NCBI GenBank assembly: GCA_016294105.1
Contig: JAEDCN010000001.1
Span: 124,001-188,000 of the forward strand
Source: Treponema sp.
GTDB lineage: Bacteria > Spirochaetota > Spirochaetia > Treponematales > Treponemataceae
DNA: 64,000 nt
Direction: 5' to 3'
Shown here: piece by piece, positions 27,663 to 36,435 of the stretch
How positions within the stretch are numbered: position 1 is the first letter of the stretch
Layout: every line of letters begins with the position of its first letter
The notes under the pieces: generated by a model
What the model saw: only the letters and a program-made list of their open reading frames with translations
What the model was told of the DNA's origin: nothing
Databases searched by the model: none
Position numbers and translations under genes: made by a program

Positions 27663-28715
27663 TTACGGCAATGTTCCTAATACCTTGGCAATAGTGGCGG
27701 CATGGGTAGCACCAAGCCGTGGATACAGAGGAAAATCTACTGTTCTCAGGTAGAGGGAACGAGCGTTTATACAACCCTCCAATTGTTCATCCAAAAAGGC
27801 TGCAATGCTCCCGCTAAATGTAGGCTGAATCTCTATTCCCTTGCGAGTAGCATACTGACGAACATCCTTGAGACCGCTGCTAAGCACCACAGAAAAGGAA
27901 TTCACCGAAGAAACTCCATCTGGGGTACGCATCAAGCACTTGTGTCTGCTGGCCATCAAAGCCTTTTGAAAGGCCGTGAATAAATCCTGACGAACAGTCT
28001 CGTTACGGGAATATTCTTTTAACTGGATGTAAGCCAAGGCACTATTCAAGTCTGGAAGCAGGTCTGTAGTAGGAGCTTCCTCTCCCAGCCGCTTCAATAT
28101 AATCCATTCACGGCGACCAGGAGCCATAAGCACCGCTCCACCACCACCAGTGATTGCATCTCTTTCTTCCAGCCCCATGATGGAAAAGACACCATAGGTT
28201 CCAGCCCGTTTGATTTGTTGCTCCTCACCTTCTTTAACAGGAAGATTTCGGAAGGAGCCCACACTACAGGAAACATCTTCTACAAAAGGGATTCCCAAGG
28301 CTTGAATTCCCTCGAATTCAGGCAAGAATCCAGCTGTTTCTGAAAGAATTATGAGACGTCCACCCTGCTTAATACCTTCTTCCAAGGCTTCTAGGGTAAC
28401 ACAAGCTGTATCAGGGGAAACATCAACAATGACAGGCTTGTATCCCAGCTCTTGGATGGCCTGTAGCTGCCACACTGGAGCCAAGGCAGAAACGATGACA
28501 CCAGTACCAGGCTCCAAGTCAAAGGCCTTGAACACATATTTTAATGCAATGGCAGGACTACGAAAAGCAAAAGCTCCGTCTACAGAAAAGAACTCCTTTA
28601 CAGATTGAACGAGACGCCGTGCCATCTCTCCGGGACCGATTTTCTCGTCCACCATACAGGTAAGCACAGCGTCCATTTCCTTGCGACGGATTGTGGAACT
28701 ATAGGTTTGAATCAT
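27663..28715 (-). CDS. DegT/DnrJ-family aminotransferase-like protein without the PLP lysine
   Basis: 350 residues. The fold-type I layout of sugar aminotransferases is visible: a P-x-I-V-D-V-S-P-D-T block near residue 92, V-E-D-V-S-C-S-V-G near residue 143 (Asp that binds the PLP ring nitrogen) and I-T-G-G-G-G-A-V-L near residue 192 (family T-T-G-E-G-G-A). Active members have a lysine six to nine residues before the glycine run; here that stretch reads G-L-E-E-R-D-A, with Arg at the likely position. It may not form the usual internal aldimine. Upstream of nadK; substrate unknown. Confidence 0.72.
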   Translation of the reverse strand: MIQTYSSTIRRKEMDAVLTCMVDEKIGPGEMARRLVQSVKEFFSVDGAFAFRSPAIALKYVFKAFDLEPGTGVIVSALAPVWQLQAIQELGYKPVIVDVSPDTACVTLEALEEGIKQGGRLIILSETAGFLPEFEGIQALGIPFVEDVSCSVGSFRNLPVKEGEEQQIKRAGTYGVFSIMGLEERDAITGGGGAVLMAPGRREWIILKRLGEEAPTTDLLPDLNSALAYIQLKEYSRNETVRQDLFTAFQKALMASRHKCLMRTPDGVSSVNSFSVVLSSGLKDVRQYATRKGIEIQPTFSGSIAAFLDEQLEGCINARSLYLRTVDFPLYPRLGATHAATIAKVLGTLP

Positions 28716-28716
28716 A

Positions 28717-29202
28717 TTAGTTTATATCCAGCAGCTTACGCAGTTCCTTAGGATTGAACAAGCTACGGATATCAAGGATGATGAGGTATCCATTATCCTG
28801 ACGAACAACTCCGTGGATATATTCTGTACCGATACCGCTGAGCATCTGTGGTGGTGGCTTGATTTCGTCACGGTTCACAGAAATTACACGAGCAACTCGG
28901 TCAATGATGATACCAATCTTCAGTCCATCAATATTGAGGATAATGAATCCACCCTCAAACTCATCAGCCATTTCATCATCCTTAATCTCAATCTTCTTGA
29001 GACGGAATCGCTTGTGCAGGTTGATGATGGGAATGATTTCACTACGAAGATTGAAAATACCCTCAACATAATACGGAGCGTTAGGGATTGAACGGACGTT
29101 CTGAACCTTTACAATTTCCTTAACATCCATAATATCCACACCATACAGCTCTTCACCAAGCTGGAATGTTACAAGCTGGAATACAGAATCACCAATAGCC
29201 AT
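28717..29202 (-). CDS. cheW: Chemotaxis adaptor CheW
   Basis: 161 residues. Single CheW domain: F-Q-L-V-T-F-Q-L-G-E-E-L-Y-G-V-D-I near residues 8-24, I-P-N-A-P-Y-Y-V-E-G-I-F-N-L-R near 40-54 and I-I-P-I-I-N-L near 57. It couples chemoreceptors to CheA. A 20-residue acidic insertion (D-D-E-M-A-D-E-F) sits mid-domain. It lies one base before the DegT-like gene start region and has its own promoter upstream. Confidence 0.95.
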   Translation of the reverse strand: MAIGDSVFQLVTFQLGEELYGVDIMDVKEIVKVQNVRSIPNAPYYVEGIFNLRSEIIPIINLHKRFRLKKIEIKDDEMADEFEGGFIILNIDGLKIGIIIDRVARVISVNRDEIKPPPQMLSGIGTEYIHGVVRQDNGYLIILDIRSLFNPKELRKLLDIN

Positions 29203-29230
29203 ATAGCCTCCGCAAAAATATAATAATTTA

Positions 29231-29258
29231 ATTATACTAAAAATTTAGTCACGGTCAA
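29231..29258 (-). promoter_or_regulatory. Sigma70 promoter of cheW
   Basis: Minus strand: TTGACC (29258-29253), 16-base spacer, TATAAT (29236-29231), overlapping the 3' end of the HEAT-repeat gene. GGAGG precedes the cheW ATG. Confidence 0.6.
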
Positions 29259-30645
29259 GTATCTTCTTTGCCTTGGTTTTATTGGAGCTGTTTTTTTCTG
29301 CATTTGCAATGGCCTCCACTTCCTGTCGAACAGACGGAAAACGATTTCGCTCGTAAATGTCCAGTCCCGTTCCCACGGTGGCAACGTCGGTGGAGGCAAG
29401 ATATTCACGACAAATATCTGCAAAGGCTGAATTTTCCATGGAGGCAAAAAGCTTTCCCAAGGCATATCGTAGATGAAGCTTTTTCTTGTCTGCAAGGCTT
29501 TCTCGTGCCAGTGCAATAACACTGTCGGTGGCAGCGGAACTACCATAGGCCAACAGAGCCTCGCTGGCCTTTACCTTGATGGTGTCGCCAGCATATTTTT
29601 CTTTTACCAGCTCCTGCAAATAGGCAATACCCTCTTTATCTCCAAGAATACCTAGGGCCTCATAGCAGGCATATTTTACTGCCGTCTCGGGGTCGTTCTT
29701 TGCTCTAAAAACAATGTGGGGAGCAGCATCTTTAATCTTGTGCTCCTTTACCGCAGCGATTGATTCTAAGCGAACCTTGTAGTGGGAATCCTTGATTCCT
29801 TCGATAATGAGGGACAAGGCTGTATCATCTGAAGGGAAATGAGACACACCCTTAATGACTGAAGCTCTAAGATTTGGGTCGGTGCTTTCAAAAAGATAGG
29901 CTAAAACCTCCACGGACTCAATTTTTCCCATGGCACCAATGGCTTCTGCGGCATACATTCTAACGTAGGAGTTCTTATCCTCGTTCTGGGCAATTTCCAC
30001 CAAGGCATCCCAGGTTTCCACCGCCTTGAGCCGCCCCAACGCCTTCATGACAGATTGCTGCTGGCCAGTGGAAAGATCCTCCCGATTGATGTATTCAGCC
30101 AAAAACTGGGCATCCTCAGAGGTACCCACCTCTGACAGGGCCTCAAGGGCTCCATCAAAATATTCCATGTATTCTTCTTCCAGCAATTTTTTGGCAAGGG
30201 GGGCTGCTTCTTCAATCTTGAGCTTGGATGCATACTTAAACAGCAGGGCTACTGTGGAATTTCTTGTGTCGAAGGGATCCTCTATGATTTCCAAGGCATA
30301 GTCTGCAAGACGCCCATCTTCTGCGTCGGTAAAGTAGGTGATAATTTTTTCACGGAGGGATACGGAACGAGTCCGCTCCAAAATAACTTCCAGTTCGTCT
30401 AGGTAGTAAAAAGTTTTGTTGGCAGTAAATTCGTCCAGCATGGCAATGATTTCTGTGTCCAAACCATAGTTAAGGGTATTTATTTCCTTTTCCCGCTCAG
30501 ACTCCTCTGTTTTCTTATCTTCTGGGCTATTAGAAGTAAGGACTCCACGTGGTTCAGGCACCAAAGAGGTATCCTGGGCAGACAGAGAAAGGCCAACACA
30601 GGCGGTTAGCAAAAAGATAATGGCTGCTGACTTGCTACACTTCAT
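29245..30645 (-). CDS. Exported HEAT-repeat protein
   Basis: 466 residues from the ATG at 30645 (GGAG upstream). Signal peptide of about 22 residues ending L-S-L-S-A-Q. From about residue 60 onward it is a string of helical pairs with HEAT/PBS-lyase-like repeats (e.g. Y-A-A-E-A-I-G-A-M-G-K-I-E-S-V-E-V-L, Y-A-C-Y-E-A-L-G-I-L-G-D), ten or so copies. A periplasmic scaffold for protein contacts is likely; the partner is unknown. It lies between tgt and cheW on the same strand. Confidence 0.85.
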   Translation of the reverse strand: MKCSKSAAIIFLLTACVGLSLSAQDTSLVPEPRGVLTSNSPEDKKTEESEREKEINTLNYGLDTEIIAMLDEFTANKTFYYLDELEVILERTRSVSLREKIITYFTDAEDGRLADYALEIIEDPFDTRNSTVALLFKYASKLKIEEAAPLAKKLLEEEYMEYFDGALEALSEVGTSEDAQFLAEYINREDLSTGQQQSVMKALGRLKAVETWDALVEIAQNEDKNSYVRMYAAEAIGAMGKIESVEVLAYLFESTDPNLRASVIKGVSHFPSDDTALSLIIEGIKDSHYKVRLESIAAVKEHKIKDAAPHIVFRAKNDPETAVKYACYEALGILGDKEGIAYLQELVKEKYAGDTIKVKASEALLAYGSSAATDSVIALARESLADKKKLHLRYALGKLFASMENSAFADICREYLASTDVATVGTGLDIYERNRFPSVRQEVEAIANAEKNSSNKTKAKKILDRD

Positions 30646-30747
30646 TATAACTCCTTTGACTCCCCACAAGAAGGCTCTCTCTCATAAAGAAAAAAACTCC
30701 AAAACAAGTTACAAGTTTATTTTCCCCTGCTGATTCAATCAGTAAAA

Positions 30748-31887
30748 CTAGCGACCACCATTGTATCGCTGCAGAAAATCCTTCTTGTATTGGGCAAACC
30801 GATCTTCTTCAATTGCCACACGAACCTCTGCCATCATTTGATGGAGGAAGGCAAGATTATGGTAGGAGGCCAGCATGGAGCTTAAAATTTCCTGCTCCTT
30901 GAAAAGATGACGAAGATAGGCTCGTGAATATTGTCGGCAAATCTTACAGTTGCATTCACTGTCTATGGGGCCAAAATCCCTGGTATATTTGGCATTCTTA
31001 ATGGAAATGGCACCATCACGGGTAAAATAGGAACCATTGCGGGCATTTCTGGTGGGCAGCACGCAATCAAACATGTCGATGCCATTTTCCACCGCCTCCA
31101 GAATATAATCTGGAGTTCCAATTCCCATAACATAGCGAGGTTTATCCTGGGGAAGCAAAGCGGCGGTGTAGGACAGCATTTCCGTGTATTTTTCGTGGGG
31201 CTCCCCTACGGACAGGCCACCAATGGCAATGCCAGGAGACTGGAGGCTAGCAACGAATTCCGCAGACTCCTGACGCAAATCCTCATAAAAGTTACCTTGA
31301 ACAATAGGAAACAACAGCCCCTTGTAGCCAGTTTGTCCTGCCTCTTGCCAAGCCTTCATGGCCCGCTTTGACCAGTCGCTAGTGATACGCAGTGCCTCTG
31401 CCGCCTCTTTTTTGGAAATGCCGTAGCCGGTACACACGTCCAGCTGCATCTGGATGTCGCTATTGTAGCGGCGCTGCAAATCCACCACGGATTCAGGGGT
31501 AAGAAAGTGACGGGAACCGTCGATGTGGCTTTGGAAGGCCACCCCTTGGTCAGTAATTTTTCGGAAGGGAGCTAGAGAAAAAACCTGAAATCCCCCGGAA
31601 TCCGTGAGAAAGTTCTTTTTCCACAGGGAAAAGCCGTGAAGTCCCCCAGCTTCTTCTACAATATCCACTCCGGGCCGCAGGTACAGATGGTAGGTATTGG
31701 CCAAAAGAATCTCAAAGCCAATTTCTTCTAGGTCATCCTTTGTCATGGCCTTAACGGTGGCGCTGGTTCCCACTGGCATAAACACGGGGGTACGAACCTG
31801 GCCATGGGGAAGCTCCATGATTCCAGTGCGGGCCTTGCTGGAAGTGTCAGCGTGGAGCTGGGTAAAAATAGACAAAACATCAGACAT
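30748..31887 (-). CDS. tgt: Queuine tRNA-ribosyltransferase
   Basis: 379 residues from the ATG at 31887 (GAGG seven bases before); the frame stays open upstream but overlaps lptG. Exchanges guanine 34 for preQ1 in tRNAs Asp, Asn, His and Tyr. Visible: D-S-G-G-F-Q-V-F-S-L (general acid Asp region), G-G-L-S-V-G-E near residue 205, F-D-C-V-L-P-T-R-N-A-R-N-G near residue 265 with the nucleophile Asp, and the zinc site C-N-C-K-I-C near residue 300. Last gene of the operon that begins at 37677. Confidence 0.96.
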   Translation of the reverse strand: MSDVLSIFTQLHADTSSKARTGIMELPHGQVRTPVFMPVGTSATVKAMTKDDLEEIGFEILLANTYHLYLRPGVDIVEEAGGLHGFSLWKKNFLTDSGGFQVFSLAPFRKITDQGVAFQSHIDGSRHFLTPESVVDLQRRYNSDIQMQLDVCTGYGISKKEAAEALRITSDWSKRAMKAWQEAGQTGYKGLLFPIVQGNFYEDLRQESAEFVASLQSPGIAIGGLSVGEPHEKYTEMLSYTAALLPQDKPRYVMGIGTPDYILEAVENGIDMFDCVLPTRNARNGSYFTRDGAISIKNAKYTRDFGPIDSECNCKICRQYSRAYLRHLFKEQEILSSMLASYHNLAFLHQMMAEVRVAIEEDRFAQYKKDFLQRYNGGR

Positions 31888-31895
31888 ATATAACC

Positions 31896-32966
31896 TCACG
31901 TACGAGCGAATTTTAAAAGGACAATACTCAGGATAATAAATAAAATCACAGGAAACCAGGCTCCCACAAAGGGCGAAACGTAGCCGAATTGAGCCAAGAG
32001 CATGGTAACCATCTGGCTTACATAAAAAAGAACTGCCGCCATAATACAAAGAACAAGACTTATAAGCAACACATTTTTTCTTGTCTTGCCAGAAAGACCA
32101 ATGGACAGGAACACCACGATAAAAACGATGAGGGGAAAGGAAAATTTCTTGTAATACTGGGAGGTAGCCTCTGCCACAGGAAGCCCAGCACGACGAAGCC
32201 GAGCAATATAGGACTTAGCCTCCGCTACTGATACTGTTTCTACATCGACGGTGTTGTTTCTGAAGGTTTCTGGGGGTTCTGTGAGTAAATGCATAGTCTC
32301 TTGGGAAACAGGAGAACTGTTCATAAACTCTCCCTCCACCACATATTCTAAGGCATTGGAGCATTCCCAATAGGTTTCTTTCCAGACAGCATTATTACAA
32401 CGAAGAATTTTTTGAAGCTCCATATTTTCATCACGGAAAATTACAAACAGTCCTGACAACTGCTGCTGAGAATCATTGTAGTAATCCGCCTTGTAGACAA
32501 TGTGTCCCTGCTTGGCGATGATAACGATTCTGTCATTATTGAGAGATTGGGTTTTATTCAGCAAGGAGTCCTGTAGCTCAGTTTTTTTTGCGTAGGTAGG
32601 GACTACCACCCTGTCTTCAAAAACGAAAAGCCCAAAACTTAAAACCAAGGATAAAAGCAGCAGGGGCAAGGTAAATTGAAACAGGGATACACCAGAGGCA
32701 AAAATTGCGGTAAGCTCATTTTTTGCGTAAAGATCGCTGAGGGTATACGATACAGCAAAGAGGATGGAAAGAGGTAGAGAAAAGGACAGGGTTTTTGGAA
32801 TGTACAATACCATTACCCGTACAATGTCCATGGGAGCTACCTCCTGGGAAATAAAGCTCCACAGGTTCATGAGCAAGTCCACCAGCACCAGCACCAGTGC
32901 AAAGAAGAAGATGGAGCCAAGAAAAACTGGTAAAAATCGACGGTACAGATATATGACGAATCTCAT
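31896..32966 (-). CDS. lptG: LptG-type permease (YjgQ family)
   Basis: 356 residues from the ATG at 32966, which overlaps the lptF stop as ATGA; the longer frame upstream is ruled out by that overlap. Three N-terminal helices, a periplasmic beta-jellyroll of about 150 residues and three C-terminal helices, the LptF/LptG topology. In Gram-negatives LptFG with LptB extracts lipopolysaccharide from the inner membrane. No lptB is visible nearby, and treponemes lack ordinary LPS in several species, so the transported glycolipid is open. F versus G is assigned from gene order only. Confidence 0.85.
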   Translation of the reverse strand: MRFVIYLYRRFLPVFLGSIFFFALVLVLVDLLMNLWSFISQEVAPMDIVRVMVLYIPKTLSFSLPLSILFAVSYTLSDLYAKNELTAIFASGVSLFQFTLPLLLLSLVLSFGLFVFEDRVVVPTYAKKTELQDSLLNKTQSLNNDRIVIIAKQGHIVYKADYYNDSQQQLSGLFVIFRDENMELQKILRCNNAVWKETYWECSNALEYVVEGEFMNSSPVSQETMHLLTEPPETFRNNTVDVETVSVAEAKSYIARLRRAGLPVAEATSQYYKKFSFPLIVFIVVFLSIGLSGKTRKNVLLISLVLCIMAAVLFYVSQMVTMLLAQFGYVSPFVGAWFPVILFIILSIVLLKFART

Positions 32967-34102
32967 TTTTTCACCAGCACAAGATAGAATACAATTCCTG
33001 CCCCACCTACAAAGAAGTCGGGAAGCCACATGGTCCAAAAGCCGCTGAGCCCCTGTCTGATACCAAAGGTTTGGCCAAGAATCATGGCAGCCCAATAGGC
33101 CACACAAAGAAAGATTCCAATGATAAGACCCACAGTAAGGCCATTGTGCTTTCCGAATAAGATGGCAAGAGGCATAGCCAACAGGGCAAAGAAGATGGAG
33201 GCAAAGGGCAGGGAAAATTTCTTGTGGAATTCCAGCTTGTACATGTTCATCTGCAAGCTGGATGTGGTGCCTTCGTCCTGCATCTGACCAATGAATTTGA
33301 ACAAGTCAAAGGAGGTCATTTCACGAGGATTATTGGAGGATGTGTCGGAAAAAAAGGAGCTGGCAAAAACGTTCATGGTGGTATTTCCAGCCTGAAGTAC
33401 ATCGTAACGGCTTGTATCAGCTGCATCAAAGGCAAGCACTTTGGCTGAATCCATGGTCAAGTTCATGAGAATTCCAGGATCGGTAGAATTATTTATTTCC
33501 GTTTGTCCTGAAACAATGACACGGATTTGCCCCTGATCGTTTACGTCAAAGAAAATCAAGTCTGACACCAGAGTATCCGTCACCTCCCCGATTACCAAGG
33601 TGGCATCCTCTGTCCGCTTCACCGAGTTGGACTCAAGCTCAATGGAAGGGTCTGAAAATAGGATTTCCTTGTACAGCTTGTTGTAAGAAATGGTTCCCAA
33701 GGGTAGCAGGTAGTCGTTTACAAAGAAGGACAGGATGGAAATACAGCCACCAAGAATCAGTACGGGAAGGAGAATCACCATAAAGGAGTTACCACTGGCT
33801 CGAATCACCAGAATCTCATTGTCTGTCATCATGCGTCCAAGGCACATCAAAAAACCCACTAAGGTGGCAAAGGGAGCCGACTGGGCTATGATAAAGGGCA
33901 ATGAATAGCTCATGAGACGAGCCACATCCATAATAGGCACCCGCTTTTTCAAAATGTCCTCTGCCATCAGCAAAATCTGGTTAACAAAGAACACCATAAA
34001 AAAGAACAAAAAGGCAATAAGGAAGTATAGCAACAATTCCTTTACCAAATAAGCAATGAGAACATGACGGTTTGACTGAAGCGAGAGGGCTGTAAACTTC
34101 AT
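32963..34102 (-). CDS. lptF: LptF-type permease (YjgP family)
   Basis: 379 residues. Same topology as its neighbour: three helices at the start (about 20-40, 60-85, 105-130), a periplasmic domain (about 140-270) and three helices at the end. L-V-I-R-A-S-G-N-S (near residue 90) is the conserved E/V-x-x-A-S-G cytoplasmic loop. Partner of LptG in a lipid-extracting ABC complex. Eight bases after dut. Confidence 0.87.
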   Translation of the reverse strand: MKFTALSLQSNRHVLIAYLVKELLLYFLIAFLFFFMVFFVNQILLMAEDILKKRVPIMDVARLMSYSLPFIIAQSAPFATLVGFLMCLGRMMTDNEILVIRASGNSFMVILLPVLILGGCISILSFFVNDYLLPLGTISYNKLYKEILFSDPSIELESNSVKRTEDATLVIGEVTDTLVSDLIFFDVNDQGQIRVIVSGQTEINNSTDPGILMNLTMDSAKVLAFDAADTSRYDVLQAGNTTMNVFASSFFSDTSSNNPREMTSFDLFKFIGQMQDEGTTSSLQMNMYKLEFHKKFSLPFASIFFALLAMPLAILFGKHNGLTVGLIIGIFLCVAYWAAMILGQTFGIRQGLSGFWTMWLPDFFVGGAGIVFYLVLVKK

Positions 34103-34110
34103 GCCTGGGC

Positions 34111-34545
34111 TTAGACTCCCGTAGAACCAAAGCCTCCCTGCCCCCGCTCCGTAGCAGACAGGGCTTCTACCACCTGAAACTGAGCTTGTTCCACTGGTGC
34201 CACCACCATCTGGGCAATTCTGTCACCAGGGGCAATGGTAAAGTCTTCTGTTCCAAGATTTATCAAGATAACCTTCACCTCGCCACGATAGTCGCTGTCG
34301 ATGGTACCAGGACTATTCAGCACCGTAACTCCATGCTTTGCAGCAAGACCAGAACGGGGCCGTACCTGGATTTCATAGCCAGATGGAATGGCAAAAGAAA
34401 GACCAGTGGGAATCAAAGCCCGCTGACTAGGAGCCAAAACCACTGGCTCTGGCAAACAGGCACAAAGGTCAGCACCTGCGGCACCAGCAGTTTGGTAGGA
34501 AGGAAGCACGGCTCCAGAGGCCACGGTACAGGGAATAGTTGTCAT
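34111..34545 (-). CDS. dut: dUTP diphosphatase
   Basis: 144 residues. Hydrolyses dUTP to dUMP, keeping uracil out of DNA. All five trimeric dUTPase motifs are present: A-G-A-D-L near residue 25, P-R-S-G-L-A near residue 63, the G-T-I-D-S-D-Y-R-G-E-V loop with catalytic Asp near residue 82, G-D-R-I-A-Q-M near residue 107 and the C-terminal G-F-G-S-T-G. Size normal. Confidence 0.97.
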   Translation of the reverse strand: MTTIPCTVASGAVLPSYQTAGAAGADLCACLPEPVVLAPSQRALIPTGLSFAIPSGYEIQVRPRSGLAAKHGVTVLNSPGTIDSDYRGEVKVILINLGTEDFTIAPGDRIAQMVVAPVEQAQFQVVEALSATERGQGGFGSTGV

Positions 34546-34564
34546 ACTGTCTCCTTAAAAGGAA

Positions 34565-34987
34565 TTACATCCTGTTGGATGTATCCCGAATTGACTCCAA
34601 CTCCCTGGCAGCAGATTGGGCCTTCAATTCGTTGGAGTATACTTGTATTGATGATTCTGGAAGCCATCCAGAGGAAAACTGATACCAAATCACCTGCTTT
34701 TTGTCCTCGGTCATGATACGCTGCCCCACAATCTCCTGCACAGCTCCACGACGCCCATAGCCAGCCACCGTAGCAGAAAGATTGGGTTCGCTGCGGTAAA
34801 TGGCGTAAGGGTCAACAATGACAGCCCAAGAGGAATCCACTGGCAGCAAGGGAGCATTGGACAAATCGATGATTCCAGCGCTTTTGGAGCAAGACACCAG
34901 AGTCAAGGTACAGATACAAAGAAGAAACACAAGGCCACCAGCTGTCTTGGAGTAAAATCTGGCGGTCCTGAGGCTACTCCTCATCAT
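34565..34987 (-). CDS. Small lipoprotein with an SH3-like domain
   Basis: 140 residues. A basic start, a hydrophobic stretch and a lipobox L-V-S-C near residue 33 indicate a lipoprotein. The mature part has Y-A-I-Y-R-S-E-P-N-L-S-A-T-V-A and W-Y-Q-F-S-S-G-W-L-P-E-S-S, the pattern of bacterial SH3-type domains that often bind cell-wall material. The ATG overlaps the mutT stop. Function inferred from fold only. Confidence 0.75.
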   Translation of the reverse strand: MMRSSLRTARFYSKTAGGLVFLLCICTLTLVSCSKSAGIIDLSNAPLLPVDSSWAVIVDPYAIYRSEPNLSATVAGYGRRGAVQEIVGQRIMTEDKKQVIWYQFSSGWLPESSIQVYSNELKAQSAARELESIRDTSNRM

Positions 34988-35391
34988 TGGCCTTCCTTCC
35001 TGGTAAAATATTCCACCACCTGGGGATAAATCAGCAGGTCAGAGTCTACAAAGTGTAGCTCCTTAATTTCGTCAAAAGTAACCCAGCGGATTTCCGTATG
35101 CTCTGTCAAAATCCATTGGGGATTGTCCGTAGCAAGGAAAATTTCGTAGCCTTCCAGCTGGATATCCCTACCGTTGTACTGGAACACCGCCTGGGCAATC
35201 TTTGGGCCAACAGTAACGGGAACGGAAAATTCCTCGTCAAACTCACGGCAAATGGCAACCTCTGCAGATTCCCCGTTTTCCACCTTGCCACCAGGAAATT
35301 CCCATCGCTCCCCCATCTGGCCACCAGGAACACGGCGCCCTACCAAAACCTTTCCGTTATGAAACAAAATACAGGCAACAGAACGCTTCAT
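34984..35391 (-). CDS. mutT: MutT-type Nudix hydrolase
   Basis: 135 residues. The Nudix box is complete: G-G-K-V-E-N-G-E-S-A-E-V-A-I-C-R-E-F-D-E-E-F (about residues 34-55). Similar to 8-oxo-dGTP diphosphatases, which clean oxidised nucleotides; sits with dut, another nucleotide-pool enzyme. Four bases after the membrane protein upstream; overlaps the lipoprotein gene. Confidence 0.9.
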   Translation of the reverse strand: MKRSVACILFHNGKVLVGRRVPGGQMGERWEFPGGKVENGESAEVAICREFDEEFSVPVTVGPKIAQAVFQYNGRDIQLEGYEIFLATDNPQWILTEHTEIRWVTFDEIKELHFVDSDLLIYPQVVEYFTRKEGQ

Positions 35392-35394
35392 GGC

Positions 35395-35856
35395 TTACAG
35401 GAACAAAACCTTGGGGAATACAAAGTGGAGGGTGGCCACCACGAGACAACAAATACCGATGGTACGGCGATTTTCCACAAAAATGCTTTGCAAAAGACCG
35501 TTGGGAGCATAGTCAATGGAATTAGTTTCCATATAGAACTGAAGGAGAACGCAGAAGCCTCCCATCAAGCCAGCAACTGCAGGGAACAGGTCACCAATGA
35601 CAGGTACATCATTTTGTACCACGGAAAGCAGCTTCAGCAATCCTACCAAAACGCTCAAAACTCCCAGCACAAGCTTGAAATTCTTGCTTTCCATAAAGCC
35701 TAAGATGGGGTTGCTGGCACCAACTTCTGCCTCTTTATCCTCGGCAAAGGTAAAATCACCACCAAGAAAATCATCCTTCACCTGGTCTTTTTCACAGAAA
35801 AGCACAAGCCCTGTAACGAGATTCAACAAAATCGATAAAAAATAGAACTGCAACAT
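35395..35856 (-). CDS. Four-helix membrane protein of unknown function
   Basis: 153 residues with about four hydrophobic helices (1-20, 60-80, 85-108, 130-152) and an acidic loop (D-F-T-F-A-E-D-K-E-A-E-V) between the first two. No family recognised. The gene lies 13 bases after the membrane-anchored protein upstream. Confidence 0.7.
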   Translation of the reverse strand: MLQFYFLSILLNLVTGLVLFCEKDQVKDDFLGGDFTFAEDKEAEVGASNPILGFMESKNFKLVLGVLSVLVGLLKLLSVVQNDVPVIGDLFPAVAGLMGGFCVLLQFYMETNSIDYAPNGLLQSIFVENRRTIGICCLVVATLHFVFPKVLFL

Positions 35857-35869
35857 ATAAATCGCTCCC

Positions 35870-36433
35870 TTAGCTTCGAGTGATATCCGAACGGAGGATC
35901 TTTGTGTCGCTCCCCACGGTAACCACCGCCTCTACATACAATATATCATAATCTCCAAATGTTGTCCGTAGAAAATCTTCTTTCCCAGTGTAAAATGTTT
36001 CCACCGTCTCCTGATAAATCACCTGTTGGTCGGTGGTATACACAAGAAAGTTGCAGGAAACGAAGGGATGCTCAGAAAAATCTATTCTAGAATTTTCCTT
36101 AAGCTGTAAACTAATGTAGACAGTGTCCTCAAAAGAAAAGGTAGAAAGCTCCATGGGAACCAGTCCCACGGTAGCAGCCTTTGCGCCCCGATCCATAATG
36201 CTAGACAAAACCACAATGGCCATCATGGCAAGCATAACAATGAGAATCAAGCGGGAGGATGGAGTCTGTACCAAGGACTGAAAAATTCCCTTGGGAGCCT
36301 GGGGCCCTTCACCTGCATAATAGCGTTTTACCGACTCGTCAGCATTTTTAAGCCGTTCTCCCGGCTTTCCATAGTGATAGACAATTTTATCCTCGTCTTC
36401 ACTGTAGCCTTCTAAATCACCGCCAAGCTTCAT
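35870..36433 (-). CDS. Single-pass membrane protein of unknown function
   Basis: 187 residues. An acidic/basic cytoplasmic segment of about 55 residues (Y-H-Y-G-K-P-G-E-R-L), one helix at about 60-80, and a periplasmic beta-rich domain of about 105 residues. No recognised family. Two bases after the lipoprotein gene upstream. Confidence 0.7.
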   Translation of the reverse strand: MKLGGDLEGYSEDEDKIVYHYGKPGERLKNADESVKRYYAGEGPQAPKGIFQSLVQTPSSRLILIVMLAMMAIVVLSSIMDRGAKAATVGLVPMELSTFSFEDTVYISLQLKENSRIDFSEHPFVSCNFLVYTTDQQVIYQETVETFYTGKEDFLRTTFGDYDILYVEAVVTVGSDTKILRSDITRS

Positions 36434-36435
36434 TC

